Part shown: piece by piece, positions 36,471-49,340 of the stretch | Layout of the letters: each line of letters begins with the position of its first letter | Numbering within the stretch: the stretch's first letter is position 1 | NCBI GenBank assembly: GCA_019914945.1 | Contig: CM034111.1 | Location: forward strand, 9,549,496-9,613,495 | DNA: 64,000 bases | Direction: 5' to 3' | DNA from: Typha latifolia | Taxonomy: Eukaryota; Streptophyta; Magnoliopsida; Poales; Typhaceae | Translations under genes and position numbers: made by a program | Notes under the pieces: generated by a model | What the model was told of the DNA's origin: nothing | Seen by the model: only the letters and a program-made list of their open reading frames with translations | Databases searched by the model: none

Positions 36471-36580
36471 ATACGGATTCAAAGGAGTTATTCATATGGA
36501 TTTGTATGTATTGTAATGAAGCCTCCTCACTACTTCTTTGTTCAAGAAAAAGATTTTATAGATTAATCAAGACCAAGGTT

Positions 36581-36600
36581 AAAAAAAAAAAAAAAAAAAA
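36581..36600. repeat. Poly-A tract (20 bp)
   Basis: A run of 20 A residues upstream of the HAT3.1 gene. It may be the tail of an old retrotransposed fragment or a plain homopolymer. Confidence 0.8.
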
Positions 36601-37210
36601 GCTTTACAATTATGAAGTCCACTAGCCTGTCGGATTACGAAGTCAGCTCCTCCCATATCAATAAATGAGCCATATATGTTTACCTTTAATCCCCGGGGTG
36701 GTTCCCATCGAATAAGGAGTCAGAGAGATTAGGTTTCATAGGATTGATGTAGAAGTTCTCAAAATATTCATTTGTTAATATTGTAATACACAAACTAAAC
36801 CTTTCTAATATCTTTTTATTCGCCGTTAAAGATTACATTATATCAAAGTTTTCATATCTACCATGAGATAATAGTTAAAAGCTCCGTTCTCCCGTCAAGC
36901 CCGAGATAATTTTTTTTTAATTATTCTAAAAATTATTGTTAACAAGCAATTCCTTACGGAAATCAAACAAAGCAAATGCCACCTTGCAACGGAAGAACTC
37001 TAGGAATTTCACTTTTATCTTAAAAGCTAGTTTTCACAAAAAAAATTTTTGATTGCTCGAGCTATAATTGAGTATAATCTAGTAGGCGAACGACGATATG
37101 GATCCAATCTTCAAAAGATTCCACAAAAAAAGGATCACAAATCTCATCTTCAAAATTTTATAACCATCCCCATATTTATCTTTCTCTAACTCCTATAAGA
37201 ACTCACTATT

Positions 37211-37370
37211 TATTTTCTTTTAACCACTTCTGTAGCAGTATAAATAGAAGTGAAATGATAGATGTATAGTTTGAAACAACCCACTAATTTTATTTTCTTT
37301 TAATCACTTCTGTAATAGTATAAATAGAAGTGAAATGATAGATGATGGAGTATAGTTTGAAACAAATTCA
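37211..37370. repeat. 80-bp tandem duplication containing a TATA-like box
   Basis: Two copies (37211-37290 and 37291-37370) start TATTTTCTTTTAA(C/T)CACTTC and contain AGTATAAATAGAAGTG. They differ at a few positions. Each carries a good plant TATA-like motif (TATAAATAG). It lies between the divergent starts of the HAT3.1 and ANTH genes, close to a copia RT relic. Confidence 0.85.
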
Positions 37371-37384
37371 CTGTTACATCACAG

Positions 37385-37605
37385 TCCAGAGTCAATGTGC
37401 CCAATCCTCTCCATGTGGTCAACCATGATGGCATGTAGAGAAACTCTTCTGTTAGTGACCCATGCAAAACAAACTGCAGTAGTTTGAACATTGAGCTGAA
37501 GAAAAGGCCAGTGGTAATGGACTGCCATGGCAATAACTGTTCTGAAACATGAAGTGATAAGCAATACATACCCCCTGGTAACCCCATCAAATGAAGTCAT
37601 TGTAG
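37385..37605 (-). pseudogene. Copia reverse-transcriptase fragment, frameshifted
   Basis: The minus strand reads ..VIAMAVHYHWPFLQLNVQ.. in one frame and ..LHGSLTEEFLYM.. in the next. Together these are the copia RT block that normally reads LDVKNAFLHG..EEVYM, broken by a small indel. No LTRs were found around it. A Pro/Ser-rich frame just upstream (37808-37587) might be part of the same relic, but I do not recognise it. Confidence 0.65.
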
Positions 37606-38576
37606 AGGATTAATGGTGATTCAGGTGGTGGAGAAGGTGAAGGTAGTTGTATTGGTGAGAGGGGAGAAAATGGTGGGTTGGTTTGAGAGGATGCAGGTGT
37701 TAAGGTGATGGAAGTGGCATTGGTGAGTGGGATGGTGGGGCCACTAAACACACTTGCTATAAGGTTTGTGGGCTGGTGAGCCAGGACTAAAGTAATAAAT
37801 AGTGTCAAAGAATTTGGATTAATGTTCCATAGGGACTGGGTATATATTAAAATTTTTAGAAAGGATAAGAATGTTCATTTAAAAAAAAAAAAAAGAGACT
37901 AAGATTGATCGATTTTAGAAGTTTTTTCTCCCTATATATTCGATTTTTTAATCTAAATAATCAGGATTATTTAGATTTAAAGCACAAGAATATTATTCCG
38001 TGTCAATTATGATATTTTAAAATTTTTGAAAGTTTCCAACGGCAAGCAATTATGTAAAAGAATTTTCCATCCTTCTATTATTTTTGGAATAAAATTTACA
38101 TATATCACCCTATGTTCAAACAAATTTGTTAAACACTACATTTTCGCAAATCGTACCCTTAATTTTACATAATGAGAAAAGAGACCCTGTTATTAGGGTC
38201 TTTTGTAACAATGAAAACAACATGTTACCAATTTGCGCCAAATAGATTATTTTTAACACGTGGCATCTCACGTCTCCAATTTTTTTTTTAATTTAAAAAA
38301 AATGTATTCAAATATTTAAATTAATAAATAAGTTAGTTTGGTCAAATATTTATATAAAAAAAATAATTTATTATTATTATTATTATTAACATATGGGATA
38401 ATAATTTGGATTCAATTATAAATAAGAGACGATTCAAAACTAAATAAAATTAGTCGACGTATAGCCAACGTGCCGAGCGTAATCCATTTTTACAAACTTT
38501 GGAACCGTCGTTCCGATGCACGCGTCGGCACACGGATTTGGTCTACAACGACGGAAGGGCCGCCGCGTGTGCTTTA

Positions 38577-38594
38577 AAAAAAAAAAAAAAAAAA
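38577..38594. repeat. Poly-A tract (18 bp)
   Basis: A homopolymer run in the HAT3.1/ANTH spacer, followed by GC-richer sequence. No gene seen. Confidence 0.8.
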
Positions 38595-38789
38595 GCGACG
38601 CGGGGGCCCATTACTCCCTTTGGGCCTACGTGCACCAACTTGGAAAGAACCCGACTTGTGACCTACCGCACCAGATAGTGGGACCTGCTGGTTAGCCGTG
38701 ACGTGTCGCAAATTTATAATAGGGCAGTCACATAGTGCTTGGGGTACCCCAAAGTACTTGTACACTCAAAGTATCGGTTAATATTAATA

Positions 38790-39143
38790 GGGAACTTTGC
38801 ATATAAAACCCTACTTTTTTTTTTAACGAAATTGTGCCCTATATTTTCACTATTTATAAATCAAACCCTATGATTTAATAAATATGTGTAAAAAACTCCC
38901 TGGGTTTTAAATTTAAATTAATTAATACCGTAAAAATATTCCGTTAAATAGAGATATTTTATTTTTAAAATAACTAAAATACTCTTAATACTGAGAAATT
39001 TATTTAATTTTAACTAATAAAATTAATAGTATGCTATTTTCTGTACATATTCACTAAATTATAAGGCTCGATTTACAAATAATAAAATTAAAGGGTATAA
39101 CCATAATTTAGTCGAAAGAGAGAGCGTTATATGCAGATTTCTC
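38790..39143. mobile_element. 354-bp MITE with 9-bp target duplication
   Basis: The left end (GGGAACTTTGCATATAAAACC) and the reverse complement of the right end (GAGAAATCTGCATATAACGC) pair, and the inverted similarity extends about 100 bp inward. ATATTAATA flanks both sides (38781-38789, 39144-39152). AT-rich and non-coding. It ends about 560 bp upstream of the ANTH start codon, so it is in or beside that promoter. Confidence 0.82.
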
Positions 39144-39499
39144 ATATTAATATAATCACATTTGTGTCATCAAAATAAATTAGGAAATATTATATATCTA
39201 CTTAATAAAATGTTCCCCTAATCTCTGTTGATGAAATTTTATCTAGATTGCTACTTATTTCCGTATAAAATATTTTTTTTTATGGTACATTACTAATAAT
39301 TAGTGGATCAATAAGTATTGGAATAAATGAGTGAAGCTTTGCAGCTTTTTATATATAATAAACGATTAATTATGAAAATTACCTAATTTTTACTACACTT
39401 TTAATTTTTGGGGGAGTTATGAGTACTTAGTGGATTTTAATAGCATATCATACATACTTGGGTACATTTATAGGGTACCCAAAGAAGCATTTTAAAATA

Positions 39500-39704
39500 T
39501 TCTAAAAGGTTGAGAGAGAATAGATTGGGGTGAGAATAGCGAAGGTAGTTGATCGGAGAGCTGGAAATAAAACCCCTCCGCTGTCTGGTACGAGCACCGC
39601 CGCGATCCGCTCCTCCTCCTCTTCTCCTCCGCCGTCGTCGGAGTGGAAGAAAAAACGAGCTGGATTAGGGTTAGGATTTGGGTTTGGGTTTTGGGGTCAG
39701 CGGA
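39500..39704 (+). promoter_or_regulatory. Inferred leader and promoter-proximal region of the ANTH gene
   Basis: GC-richer sequence with TCCTCC and TTAGGG-type repeats precedes the ATG at 39705. No clear TATA box was fixed. The boundary is inferred from composition alone. Confidence 0.4.
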
Positions 39705-42700
39705 ATGGGGACGCTCCACAGCTGGCGCAAGGCTTACGGCGCCTTGAAGGACTCCACCACCGTCAGCCTTGCGAAGGTCAACAGTGAATTCAAGGTCAGA
39801 TCTTTCCATTTATATCTACTTTGATCACAATCTTTACCGATTCGCTCCTCTCTCTCTCTCTCTCTCTTGATCTCGTCTGAGTTTGTTCTTGATGCGAAGG
39901 ATCTCGACATTGCCGTCGTCAAGGCCACCAACCACGTGGAGCGGCCGCCCAAGGAGCGCCACGTTAGAAGTGAGTAAAGTTCCAATCTTTGACCGATGAT
40001 TTGATGCCAGTTTTTGTTAGGGGGGTTCTGGATCCGTGCAGTTCTTTTGAGTTCTTGAATTCGGTTGATGAAGTCAAGTTCTCGACTTTATTGTATTCCA
40101 AGAACTATTTGCTATCTTAATTTTGGTGTAATGGGTATTAAATCTATGAATTTTTTGTTTGTTTGTTTCCTTTATGTGTTTTTGTTTCAGAGATCTTTGC
40201 TGCTACATCTGTAGTTCGTCCACGAACAGATGTTGCTTATTGCGTGCACGCCCTTGCAAGGAGATTGGCGAAGACTCATAACTGGGTGGTACGATGTCGT
40301 ATCATTTTTTTCCTTCTCTACCGTTGTAATTTTGCTTTGACCTTGGAAGTTTTATTGAAAACCGTGAATTATCTCTGCCTAATCTTCATTAGCTAAGGTT
40401 GTTACTAGCTAAAATTACATAGATCTGATACAAAATTCTTTAAAAACCTGGTTGCGCTACTTATTTTTGGTTTGATACAGTCATTGCTCACCAGAATTAT
40501 AGATGATACTAGTCACTTATGAACTGCATAGTTCTTATTGAATTTCTTGAAGAAGAGGGAACAGTCACGTTCCCTTAACTGGGATAGAACAGCTCATGTT
40601 GAGATTTTACTCCTCTGCTTTCCCTCTCATTTTTGGATTCCTATGGTTTGATTTTGACATAGTATTTGTCCCGAATACTACAAGTTTTAGGCCGAGTTTC
40701 TAACATTAGAGTTCCATGAAATACGTCTTTGGCATATCTACTACCATCTTTTTTCTTCCAAGCCTGTTGTACCATGACTTTGTAATATTGTAGCAATTAG
40801 CACGAAATAGATGGTTGATGATTTGTGGATCTTAATTGCACGGTCTATATCGATTCTTTCAATAGCTGATTTTTATATTCATACTAGAACGGCAACTCAT
40901 TATGAAAAGAATTTCCTTTTGGGATGTTGAGTCTTTGAAGCTTGTGCTTTTTCTATTTCATGGAACTGCTTCACACATATAATAGATCTGTAAGATTCTC
41001 ATATATTGCTCAATGGTATACATGTCACAGACAGAATAATGCTGATGATGTTCTACAGGTTGCTCTCAAATCATTGATAGTGATACACCGAACACTGAGG
41101 GAGGGTGATCCTACATTTAGAGAGGAACTTTTGAACTATTCCCGCAAAGGGCATGTTTTGCAAATATCCAACTTCAAAGATGATTCCAGTCCTCTAGGTA
41201 GGTTTGGGACTTTGGGTATTTGGCTTATCCAAGACATTGCCCAAAAATTCCTTTCATGATACTGTCTGCAGTATAATTTGGCCTTGTAGAAAAAGGAATT
41301 GGATACACATATTTCTGAGATGTCTATATTTTTATTCTAGCTTGGGATTGCTCTGCATGGGTTCGTACATATGCACTATTCTTAGAGGAACGACTCGAGT
41401 GCTTTAGGGTTCTAAAATATGATATCGAAGCAGAGCGTTTATCTAAATCTACCGAGGAAACCCCCAAGGTGCTCCTCTTCCTGAAATTGTTTGATTTAAC
41501 TGGCACAAATTTCTCTTCTAATCATTTATCTATTGTAACGAAAATTTCAGGGCCATAGTAAAACAAGAAACCTGGGTTGTGAGGACCTTCTAGAACAATT
41601 ACCTGCATTACAACAGTTGCTTTTCCGCCTTGTTGGCTGCCAGGTAGTGAATCTCCTCCTCTTTCTTCTACTGGTGGACGATGGTTTACTATTGAGAGAA
41701 AATTAGAGAAAACATTCGTCAGTTTCTATTCTAGATTATAATCAACATGCTGACTTTGTTTTGAATATTGTAGCCTGAAGGAGCTGCTTTTGGAAACTAT
41801 CTTATACAGTATGCATTAGCTCTGGTATGTTTTTTTTTCCTTTTTCCTGTTTTGTCTTAGTTATCATCATGACTCACTGAATACTCATGTATACGTATAT
41901 AGATTAATTTAGTTAAGCCCTTGTAGGTGAAGTTTTTTCTTGTGAAAATGCTCAAAGTGCAATATTTCTTTACTGACTATAATTTCTATTATTTGTATAT
42001 GTTTTACCTTACAACTAAGGCTTTTATCATTAATGAGCTTTATTTTGAGATGTTTTATTTGTATTTCTCAACTAGCTCATAATAAATGTGTCAAACAGCT
42101 TGACTTTTTTTTTCTCGTTAGGTAGCTTGATAACTAGCATAAGACCTTTGATAAGGAAAACTATATGATGTGGCCTATGGTAAGAAATATGACGATAGAG
42201 AAAAAGTCAAGGAGGTTGTAGATCCACGCCCAAAGAGAGAAAAGGTAGGGTATCAATGGATCTCCTTTTCTGCCTCCAAGTATTTTTTTTTTGCATATTA
42301 GCATGGATACATAGATAAAAGAGGGGAAAATAACACACCTGGCTGCAGGAGAAAGAACGCAATTAGGCAACCCACCCGACTTGTGGGAAAAACAAAGAAG
42401 AGAACATGGAAGCCACCACAAAAGAGAAGAGAGGAGGGCAGAAGAGATACACATGGAATTCTCTACAATAAAAATATTTATTTAATTTTCTGTTGCAAAT
42501 TCTCTTATTTTCGAAATTCCCCTCAACCCTGTACGAAGAGACGAGGATATTACATCAAATCACAACCTAAACTAGTTGGAACCTTTCTTAATCTAGTTTG
42601 TAACCAAACCATGATTCTTTTGACTTGAAATTCAACCAAATTCTAACAAAACTTGTCTAAAAGACCAACAACCAAATCTCTTAGGGGTTGTTAAAAAAAT

Positions 42701-45700
42701 GAGGCATTCCTAAATAAATCGAATTTTTAGCTAAAATATATATCTGAAACAAAAGAATAAATGAAAATATATTACTCTCATAACTATCAATTTGGGATCT
42801 CACTCCATCCATTCCAAGGCATGTGCCTTGGGGGTAATGCTCACATCTCTTCTTTTGCATTATTGGTTTGAAGGAAGATGTTATAGTTAATAGAAAATGG
42901 ACTTATTTGTTGTGAGCAAGTCTTACTCTGTTTCTGTTCTGGCATTACCTTCCTCAATATCCACAGCTATTTAATTTATAACCTAAAGCTTCATTTTATG
43001 GATTGTCCTTTCCTTCGGCTACTTGTAGATTATAATAGTTATATCTTTCAATGTTTGTCTAGAACTCTAGATGCTGATCAATGTGTTTCTTCTATTTCTC
43101 GCCATACAATCTCCTACATATTATTTCTTGGAGAAGAAAGAGATGGATATTTAGAAGCATATATGAAACACCCAAACCTCCAAATACATGTGTAAACCGC
43201 GTGGGTAAATCCCCCCACGCGGTGTATCACATGACCTGTCAGTACAAGGATTTCACAAGGCACACAACAGCACAATTTCACCATAAATAAACTCAATTAT
43301 AAGAGTCCGGAGACAAGTCCACAGCCACAACAAGCCTTCCAAATATACATCCAAAATACAATGCTAAAGTCCAAGAAAATACAACGTCATCATCACACCC
43401 TCGCAGGGGCTTAATACACTAATATACGTCTTGGAAAGAAAAGCGGCTACTCCTCGCTACCCGCACCTTGCGTCCCCTAGCTCGAAATAATACCGCCACG
43501 AGGGTGAGCTTACGGCCAAGTAGTAGGATTCATACAATCTAAATTAATGACATCGCATGTATATATCCAATGTATGCCCATATTTGCTAACGATAACGAT
43601 ATGCTTATTTAAATGACTTACCACAATTTACTAAGTCAATGCAATTGATAAAGATTACCGAATACTATCCCGGAACATGCTAGATCCTAAACGTATTATG
43701 ATAAGTTCACACGAGATATAAAGCTTGAGACAATCTCTTTTCATACACATCTCAATCATAGGTTTTACATATTATGCATAGCAATAAAATAGCGGTTTTA
43801 GTCATCTCATGTCTACCAAGGCAATAATCATACTTATCATCGCTCACCGAGCTATTCACCACACAGGGTAAATACTCTTAAGAAACAATCATCCATCATC
43901 TCATACATCGAGGGGGATATATACACATCTAGCGGTAATGTCACCTACACGTGTATGGCGACACTACATGTGACCGGTTGTCAGGCCATCGGACTCGGGA
44001 CCCCTGTCGTAAGCCCATATCTCACTCTCTCTAAATCATCACCGCCCTCGGAGAGATCGGGAGCCCTCGGCTCATCAACAGACGCCCTAACCCCGCGTCG
44101 TCGGGTACCGCTAGAGATATATCCCCGCCTCACAATCATGTTCTTCTATCATCATAATCTAGTCATAACTATGCAGTATAACTACCTGAATACCACACAG
44201 GCTTCCCGACCTCGGGTGTGTAGGCCGCTAATAGTATAGTCATATAAGATACACTCTACTCTTAACCCCGGGCCGAGTGAGTAGTAGGGTACCGCCTAGT
44301 CGAATCGACTACTAATGATAGGTGGAAGTGGTGCGGTGTTTATGAGTGCATAAAGCATGTTATAGTCATCATGATCATTACATTCTACGTTCACAAAAAT
44401 CATACATCTATGCAATGGTATACCATACCGACACATGTAAAGCATTATCATACTAATGTTGATGTCACATTAACATTCTCATAATACTATGATGAACATG
44501 TTATAAATAACTACGTATGCAAAAGATATAATAGGGAGTACCAACTGCATGCATTAATACCGACATTTCCTACACAGGTATAATGACTGTAATTATGTTA
44601 TGCTAGATTTGTATAACTCTACTCGCCTGGGGGGTCTCCACGGTATGGTAAAACTCGTCAGCTAGTCCGGGATCCCAAAATCTTCCTCACGCGGTGTCAA
44701 TCCTATTAATTCATGCAAGTAAAGTCATTAGCGAACTAATAGAATTACTTATCTTATTAGCACATTTATGTTTAAGGGTATCCTAGGAATCTTATGTTAT
44801 CCCAAAATTAAGGATCAGGCTAATCAAAACAGGTGAAAATGATAAACAGGGTTATAGGGTCCAAATGACCCCAAAATGGCTAGGCTAGAGGCAAAGGGTA
44901 GGCCCAAACCCAACCCACAAGCAAAAGGGCCTTGGTGGGCTGGGGGCCCGACCACGCCCACCAAGGTTGGAATAGTGGGCTGCGACTGCGGCCCACCCGG
45001 ATCTAAGGCTAGGTGGGGCCGCGGCTGCAGCCCCACCAAGACCGGCCGTGGGCTACGGTCATGGCCCACCCCAACCGATTAGTGGGGCTGCAGTGGTGCG
45101 GCCCACTAAGGGGGGGGAAATGGGTGGGGGTACAACCCCACCCATCCACCTCATCTCCTTCCACTACCGATGGAAGGAGGGTGAGGCGGAGGGAAGCGCC
45201 CACGAGGCCGCGGGGGCTGCGGCGGCGCGGCACGAGGCCGGCGGCATGGGTCCCAGACACGGACGAGGCCGAGGAGGGGAAGGAGAAAGGGGAGAAAGGA
45301 AGGAGGGGGAGGAGCTTACCGGAGGGGGGGGGGGGGGGGTCGGCGAGCTCGGCGAGCTCGGCGGCTTCGGCGGCTGGCGGCAACCACGAGGGAGAGAGAG
45401 GAGAACGGAGAGGCTGCGGTGAGGGAAAGAAGAGATGAGGGAGATGGGTGGCGTGCACGGCAAAGGAAGGGAAGAAGAAGAAGAAAGGGAAGGGCAGGGT
45501 GGCAGGCTGACGCACGTGCTCGGCACATGCGTCAGTCAGGTTTTTTTTTTTTTTATTTTTATTTTTTTAAATGGGGTGTTACAATATAATTATTTCATGC
45601 AACTCAAGTCTCATTTTTCATCTTAGTACTTTCATGTCGCTTTATGGTTTGATATTTCCAATTTCATGAGAATATAGAAATCTAAGTCTCTTTTTGTTTG

Positions 45701-48700
45701 AATTTTTCATGGTCAACAATGCACAGCATTCATACATTTTATATTTGAAGTTGATTATGGTGCACTGGAGACAGGAGAAGCTACTGTCTGGTTTTTCAGA
45801 TACTAACAATAAATTTTGTATTTTCCACTGTCCATTGTTTGGTTTCTCAGATTCTAAAGGAGAGCTTCAAGATCTATTGTGCAATCAATGATGGAATTAT
45901 CAATCTTGTTGATATGGTACCATGATTTCTAATTTTTTTAGTTTATATGATTGTAGTTCTGGTCTCTTCATTCATTTGTTCATTGTAAGTAATCAGTAAT
46001 CTTCTGCAGTTCTTTGACATGTCAAGACTTGATGCTATTAAAGCTCTTGATATCTATAAAAGAGCTGGCCAGCTGGTAGGTCTCTTATTTGATGGAAGAA
46101 TCTGAAGAGTTTGGCTTAACTTAATATCTTGTGGATTGTCTACTTATTCCTTTTGACTACTGAAAATCTGCTTTCTGCTGTTAACAGGCATTAAGTCTTT
46201 CTGATTTCTATGAGTTCTGCAGAGGTTTGGAGCTTACGAGGAACTTCCAGTTTCCTGCTCTGAGAGAGGTCTGGTTCTTATTTTTAAACTGAATCGGGAT
46301 GAGTATGATTTACTGACATTCTTATATATTTCAGTTCTGATATTATAATTAACCTATACCAACTTATCTCCAGCCACCACCATCATTTGTTGCAACAATG
46401 GAAGAATATATAAGAGAAGCACCACGGACCGCTGCTGTTTCAACTAAGACCATTGTGAGTAATTAGATTTCTACTGATGCTAACATATATCTACAATCTC
46501 TAGGTGTTCACATCCTTATTTATGTTTACATTCATTCATTCTGTTCTTGATAAATTTGTCTTTTTAGAACTACATTCGTGGCAGTTAGCCAGTAATTTTA
46601 AAACCAAAAGTTCCTAAAGAAAAGATTTGAGCTCATGGAATTCTTTTATGTGAACTCAAGCTAAAAAAACAAAAGAAGGCCCATAACTATTTGCATCTTC
46701 CAACAATGTAATGCCAGTATATTTGTGTGTGTGTTCAAAGTGAAGATTTTAAAATAGAAGGTTTATTTTGCCAATTTATAGGTTTTTTCCCAAATTTTTG
46801 GTACCTCTTGCTCAAACTGTTTCATAATTTCGTATTGAAACAAGCATGTTAAATACATGATCAGGATGTTATCCTCCCTGCCTCCCTCTTCTGTGTGTGT
46901 GCTCGCATGTGTCTGTGCCCTTTTTTGACAACTTTTCTTTGGAAACCATCTCCATTGATAGATCTTTTAGTAATGTGAAATGTGTTAAACATTCTCTACT
47001 GTCCTCAAATTTATGTCTTTTATGGAACAACTTAGTCAGAGTAGTATGTCTTAGAACTTAGAAGGATAGAATATTGTGCAGTTGAGACTTGAGACTGTTG
47101 ACTCGATGATTTCAAGGATACTCGAAGAGATTGAATTCTCGCTGCATTCTGTATTTCAGATTTCTTTTTCTCAGATAGTTCTTGATTCATTTTGCTACAG
47201 ATCAGCTACCTGATTGTAGCAAGAGGCATTAAAATAAGTGCTTATTGGTCTGGATGCTGCTGAAACAGGAATATCAGCAGAAGAACTTAATAACTAACAG
47301 AGAAGATTCTCCTCCCCCTCCTCCTCCACCAAAGAGTCTAGGAGAACCTGCAATAGAAGTTGAGAAAACAATGCCAGTTGAACCTGAAGAAGAGCCACAG
47401 CCTACAGTAGAGGTTGCAGCTCAACCTTCTACTACTGCGGATTTACTGGTTTGTTTCATCACTCATGCCCTTACTTCTTACTAATTGGCTGTTACAACTT
47501 ATAACTATATCCAACTGGTATGGGTATGATACCATGCAGGGTTTGGACGAAATAAACCCCATTGCTGCTGAACTGGAGGAAAGTAATGCACTGGCTCTGG
47601 CTATCATTCCATCTGGTAATTCCATATTAGTTAATGTTTATTGTGTTCATCTTCTTTTTATTTTTTTATTTTTAATACATTATCTCTTGATTTTTTATTA
47701 TTTAAAACAATTTTTTGAGGATCGTCATTCGTCAATTATATCCTTTTTCCATGATGGCACTTTGCAGAATCTGAGTACTTGCTTTTCTCCATTCACATAA
47801 CCAAGAAGCTTGTAACTTTAGAACACTGATTTTCTCATTCTATGCATAGGTACATAAGTAATGCACTTGGGTGTAATTGTCATTAAATAGTTATTACTAA
47901 AATAATTGTTTGCAGGGGATAAATCGAAGCAATCTAGTGCTAGTGGCTTTTTTGGGGGTGCAACTGATTCTTCAGGTTGGGAGCTAGCTCTAGTAGCAAC
48001 ACCAAGTGAAAACAATAATCAGTTGACCGAGAGCAAACTGGTAAGTCTGATAGTTTTTAGTTTCACTGCTATGTAGCCACTGATGCATGACATAATCTGC
48101 ATTATTTAGTATGAGGAACAAAAAAATTCAACCTAGAAGGATAACAACTTAACAACCACCATTGAATTGTGTATTTTTGGAGGCTAATTGTTGTTTAGAA
48201 AAGCCTTGGTCACCTAGGTACATGCCTCAGGTGGAACTCATGTGCAACCATCAATTACGCACTCCCTCCAGAATTTCATATAAACTTTTCCTAGGCTTGA
48301 TTCTTGAACTTTGAAAGAATTTATGTTTCCCTTCCATGCATTAGTTTCAGACTTTTCGTTCGTACGTTATTGACTTATTTCCTAGGATTTATACTTTTTG
48401 TGCCACCTTGACTTCTAAAAGCCCAATTAGCGGTTATCTGCCTGGCATCTAAGGACTAAAGTATCCCTGTCCTTCCGACAGATTAGTAGCTTTCTTAACC
48501 TTGAGCTTAATTTTCTTGTCCTAAAGAAAATCTAGAATATATTGTGAACTGACTATAGATACTAATTATATTGGCCACAATATCCAACTTGAAATATGTG
48601 ATGCTCCATTAACTACAAGCAGGTATCAAGACCTAATCGGTGCTCTGTAAGTCTAGTATGCTGTAACAGTTTAATATTATAAAGATCAAAGTGTTAAATT

Positions 48701-49340
48701 GAGGAAAGAATGTATGAAATGCAGCTAATATGCCAGCACGAAGAATAATTTTTGTTACTGGAAATCTTGCAGCCCAGTCACCCAGATCTGCTACATAAAA
48801 TAGAAATCTCAACTTACCAATGATATATAATTACCTTCAAGCATGAAGTCATAGAAATATACCCTTGTTTCGTGTACTATGAAATTAAACTAATATATCA
48901 GAACCATCTCCTTTCCCCTTCTGATCTTGGTTTTCAAGCTCGTCATTGGAATCTACCATCATATCTGTCATGATATTGCTAATTGGCTGTCTCAATAGGC
49001 TGGTGGATTCGACAAGCTTTTGCTTGATAGCTTATACGACGACGCAAGTAGGAGACAGCAGAGCACAGAAGCATATGGCAGTGGGCCAGCTGCTAATCCT
49101 TTCGACACGAGAGACCCATTTTCCATGTCCAACAACATCGCACCTCCAACTAATGTCCAGATGTCTTTGATGGCACAGCAGCAGCAACAGTATTATCAGC
49201 AGCAACAAAACACAATGATGCCACAGTCCTATCAACCTCACTATCCTCATCCTCAGGCTGCCTCCAACAATCCATTCGGCGACCCATTTTCTGGGATCCC
49301 CCAGGGCACTCCTCTTCAAGGCAGTTCTAGTTTGATCTGA
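39705..49340 (+). CDS. AP180/CALM-type ANTH-domain clathrin assembly protein
   Basis: Fifteen exons: 39705-39794, 39900-39969, 40191-40288, 41059-41197, 41341-41468, 41551-41643, 41774-41824, 45851-45916, 46010-46075, 46188-46268, 46374-46454, 47269-47448, 47540-47615, 47916-48040 and 48999-49340. They total 561 residues, close to the Arabidopsis protein At5g35200, its nearest match from memory. The ANTH domain fills about residues 25-290. The phosphoinositide motif is visible: K38, then K48-E-R50-H51. After a Pro-rich linker come a clathrin-box-like DLLGLDEI (379-386), NPF/DPF motifs (481-489 and 539-545) and a Gln-rich stretch between them. Such proteins bind PI(4,5)P2 at the plasma membrane and recruit clathrin and EH-domain partners in endocytosis. 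Intron 7 carries a solo LTR and a foldback relic. The start gives the family N-terminus [15 protein letters not shown]. Confidence 0.95.
39848..39868. repeat. (TC)n microsatellite in ANTH intron 1
   Basis: About ten CT dinucleotides lie 31 bp before the exon 2 acceptor. They also serve as part of the polypyrimidine-rich intron end. Confidence 0.85.
42170..42795. mobile_element. One-armed relative of the 1.5-2.5 kb foldback element
   Basis: The right part (about 42560-42780) matches the right arm of the element at 1488-2535 in order. Shared motifs are ACCAAATTCTAACAAAACTTGTCTA, TTTTTAGCTAAAATATAT and the closing ATGAAAAT region. The corresponding left arm is not present, so the copy is truncated or rearranged. 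It also shares TGCCTCCAAGTA with the older copy. Located in ANTH intron 7. Confidence 0.6.
43189..45583 (-). mobile_element. Solo LTR, Ty3/gypsy-like (2.4 kb)
   Basis: Read on the minus strand it begins TGTAACACCCCATTT, a start common to plant Tekay/Del-type gypsy LTRs, and ends in GGTTTACACA. The flanks are ATACA (43184-43188) and ATATA (45584-45588), a 5-bp duplication with one mismatch. No gag-pol is present and the second LTR is absent, so it is best read as a solo LTR left by recombination. The GC-rich half (about 44860-45530) contains long frames on both strands that are composition artefacts. It lies in ANTH intron 7, antisense. Confidence 0.75.
45324..45339. repeat. 16-bp G homopolymer in solo LTR
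   Basis: An uninterrupted G run of 16 inside the GC-rich part of the LTR. It could form a quadruplex or be length-variable. Confidence 0.85.

Noticed and set aside
36078..36482. A 134-codon frame that could be read as the HAT3.1 N-terminus
   Set aside because: It has no ATG (it would begin at TTG) and is low complexity. It is in phase with exon 2 but is better treated as untranslated leader.
39492..39985. Minus-strand frames opposite the first ANTH exons
   Set aside because: They are shadows of the GC-rich coding exons on the plus strand, whose ANTH sequence and splice sites are clear.
43955..44239. A 94-codon plus-strand frame in the ANTH intron
   Set aside because: It is entirely inside the gypsy-like solo LTR and resembles no known protein.
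45009..45526. Long overlapping reading frames on both strands (Pro/Ser- and Gly/Arg-rich)
   Set aside because: They lie in the GC-rich part of a solo LTR, occur in several frames at once, and show only low-complexity composition. They are artefacts of base composition.
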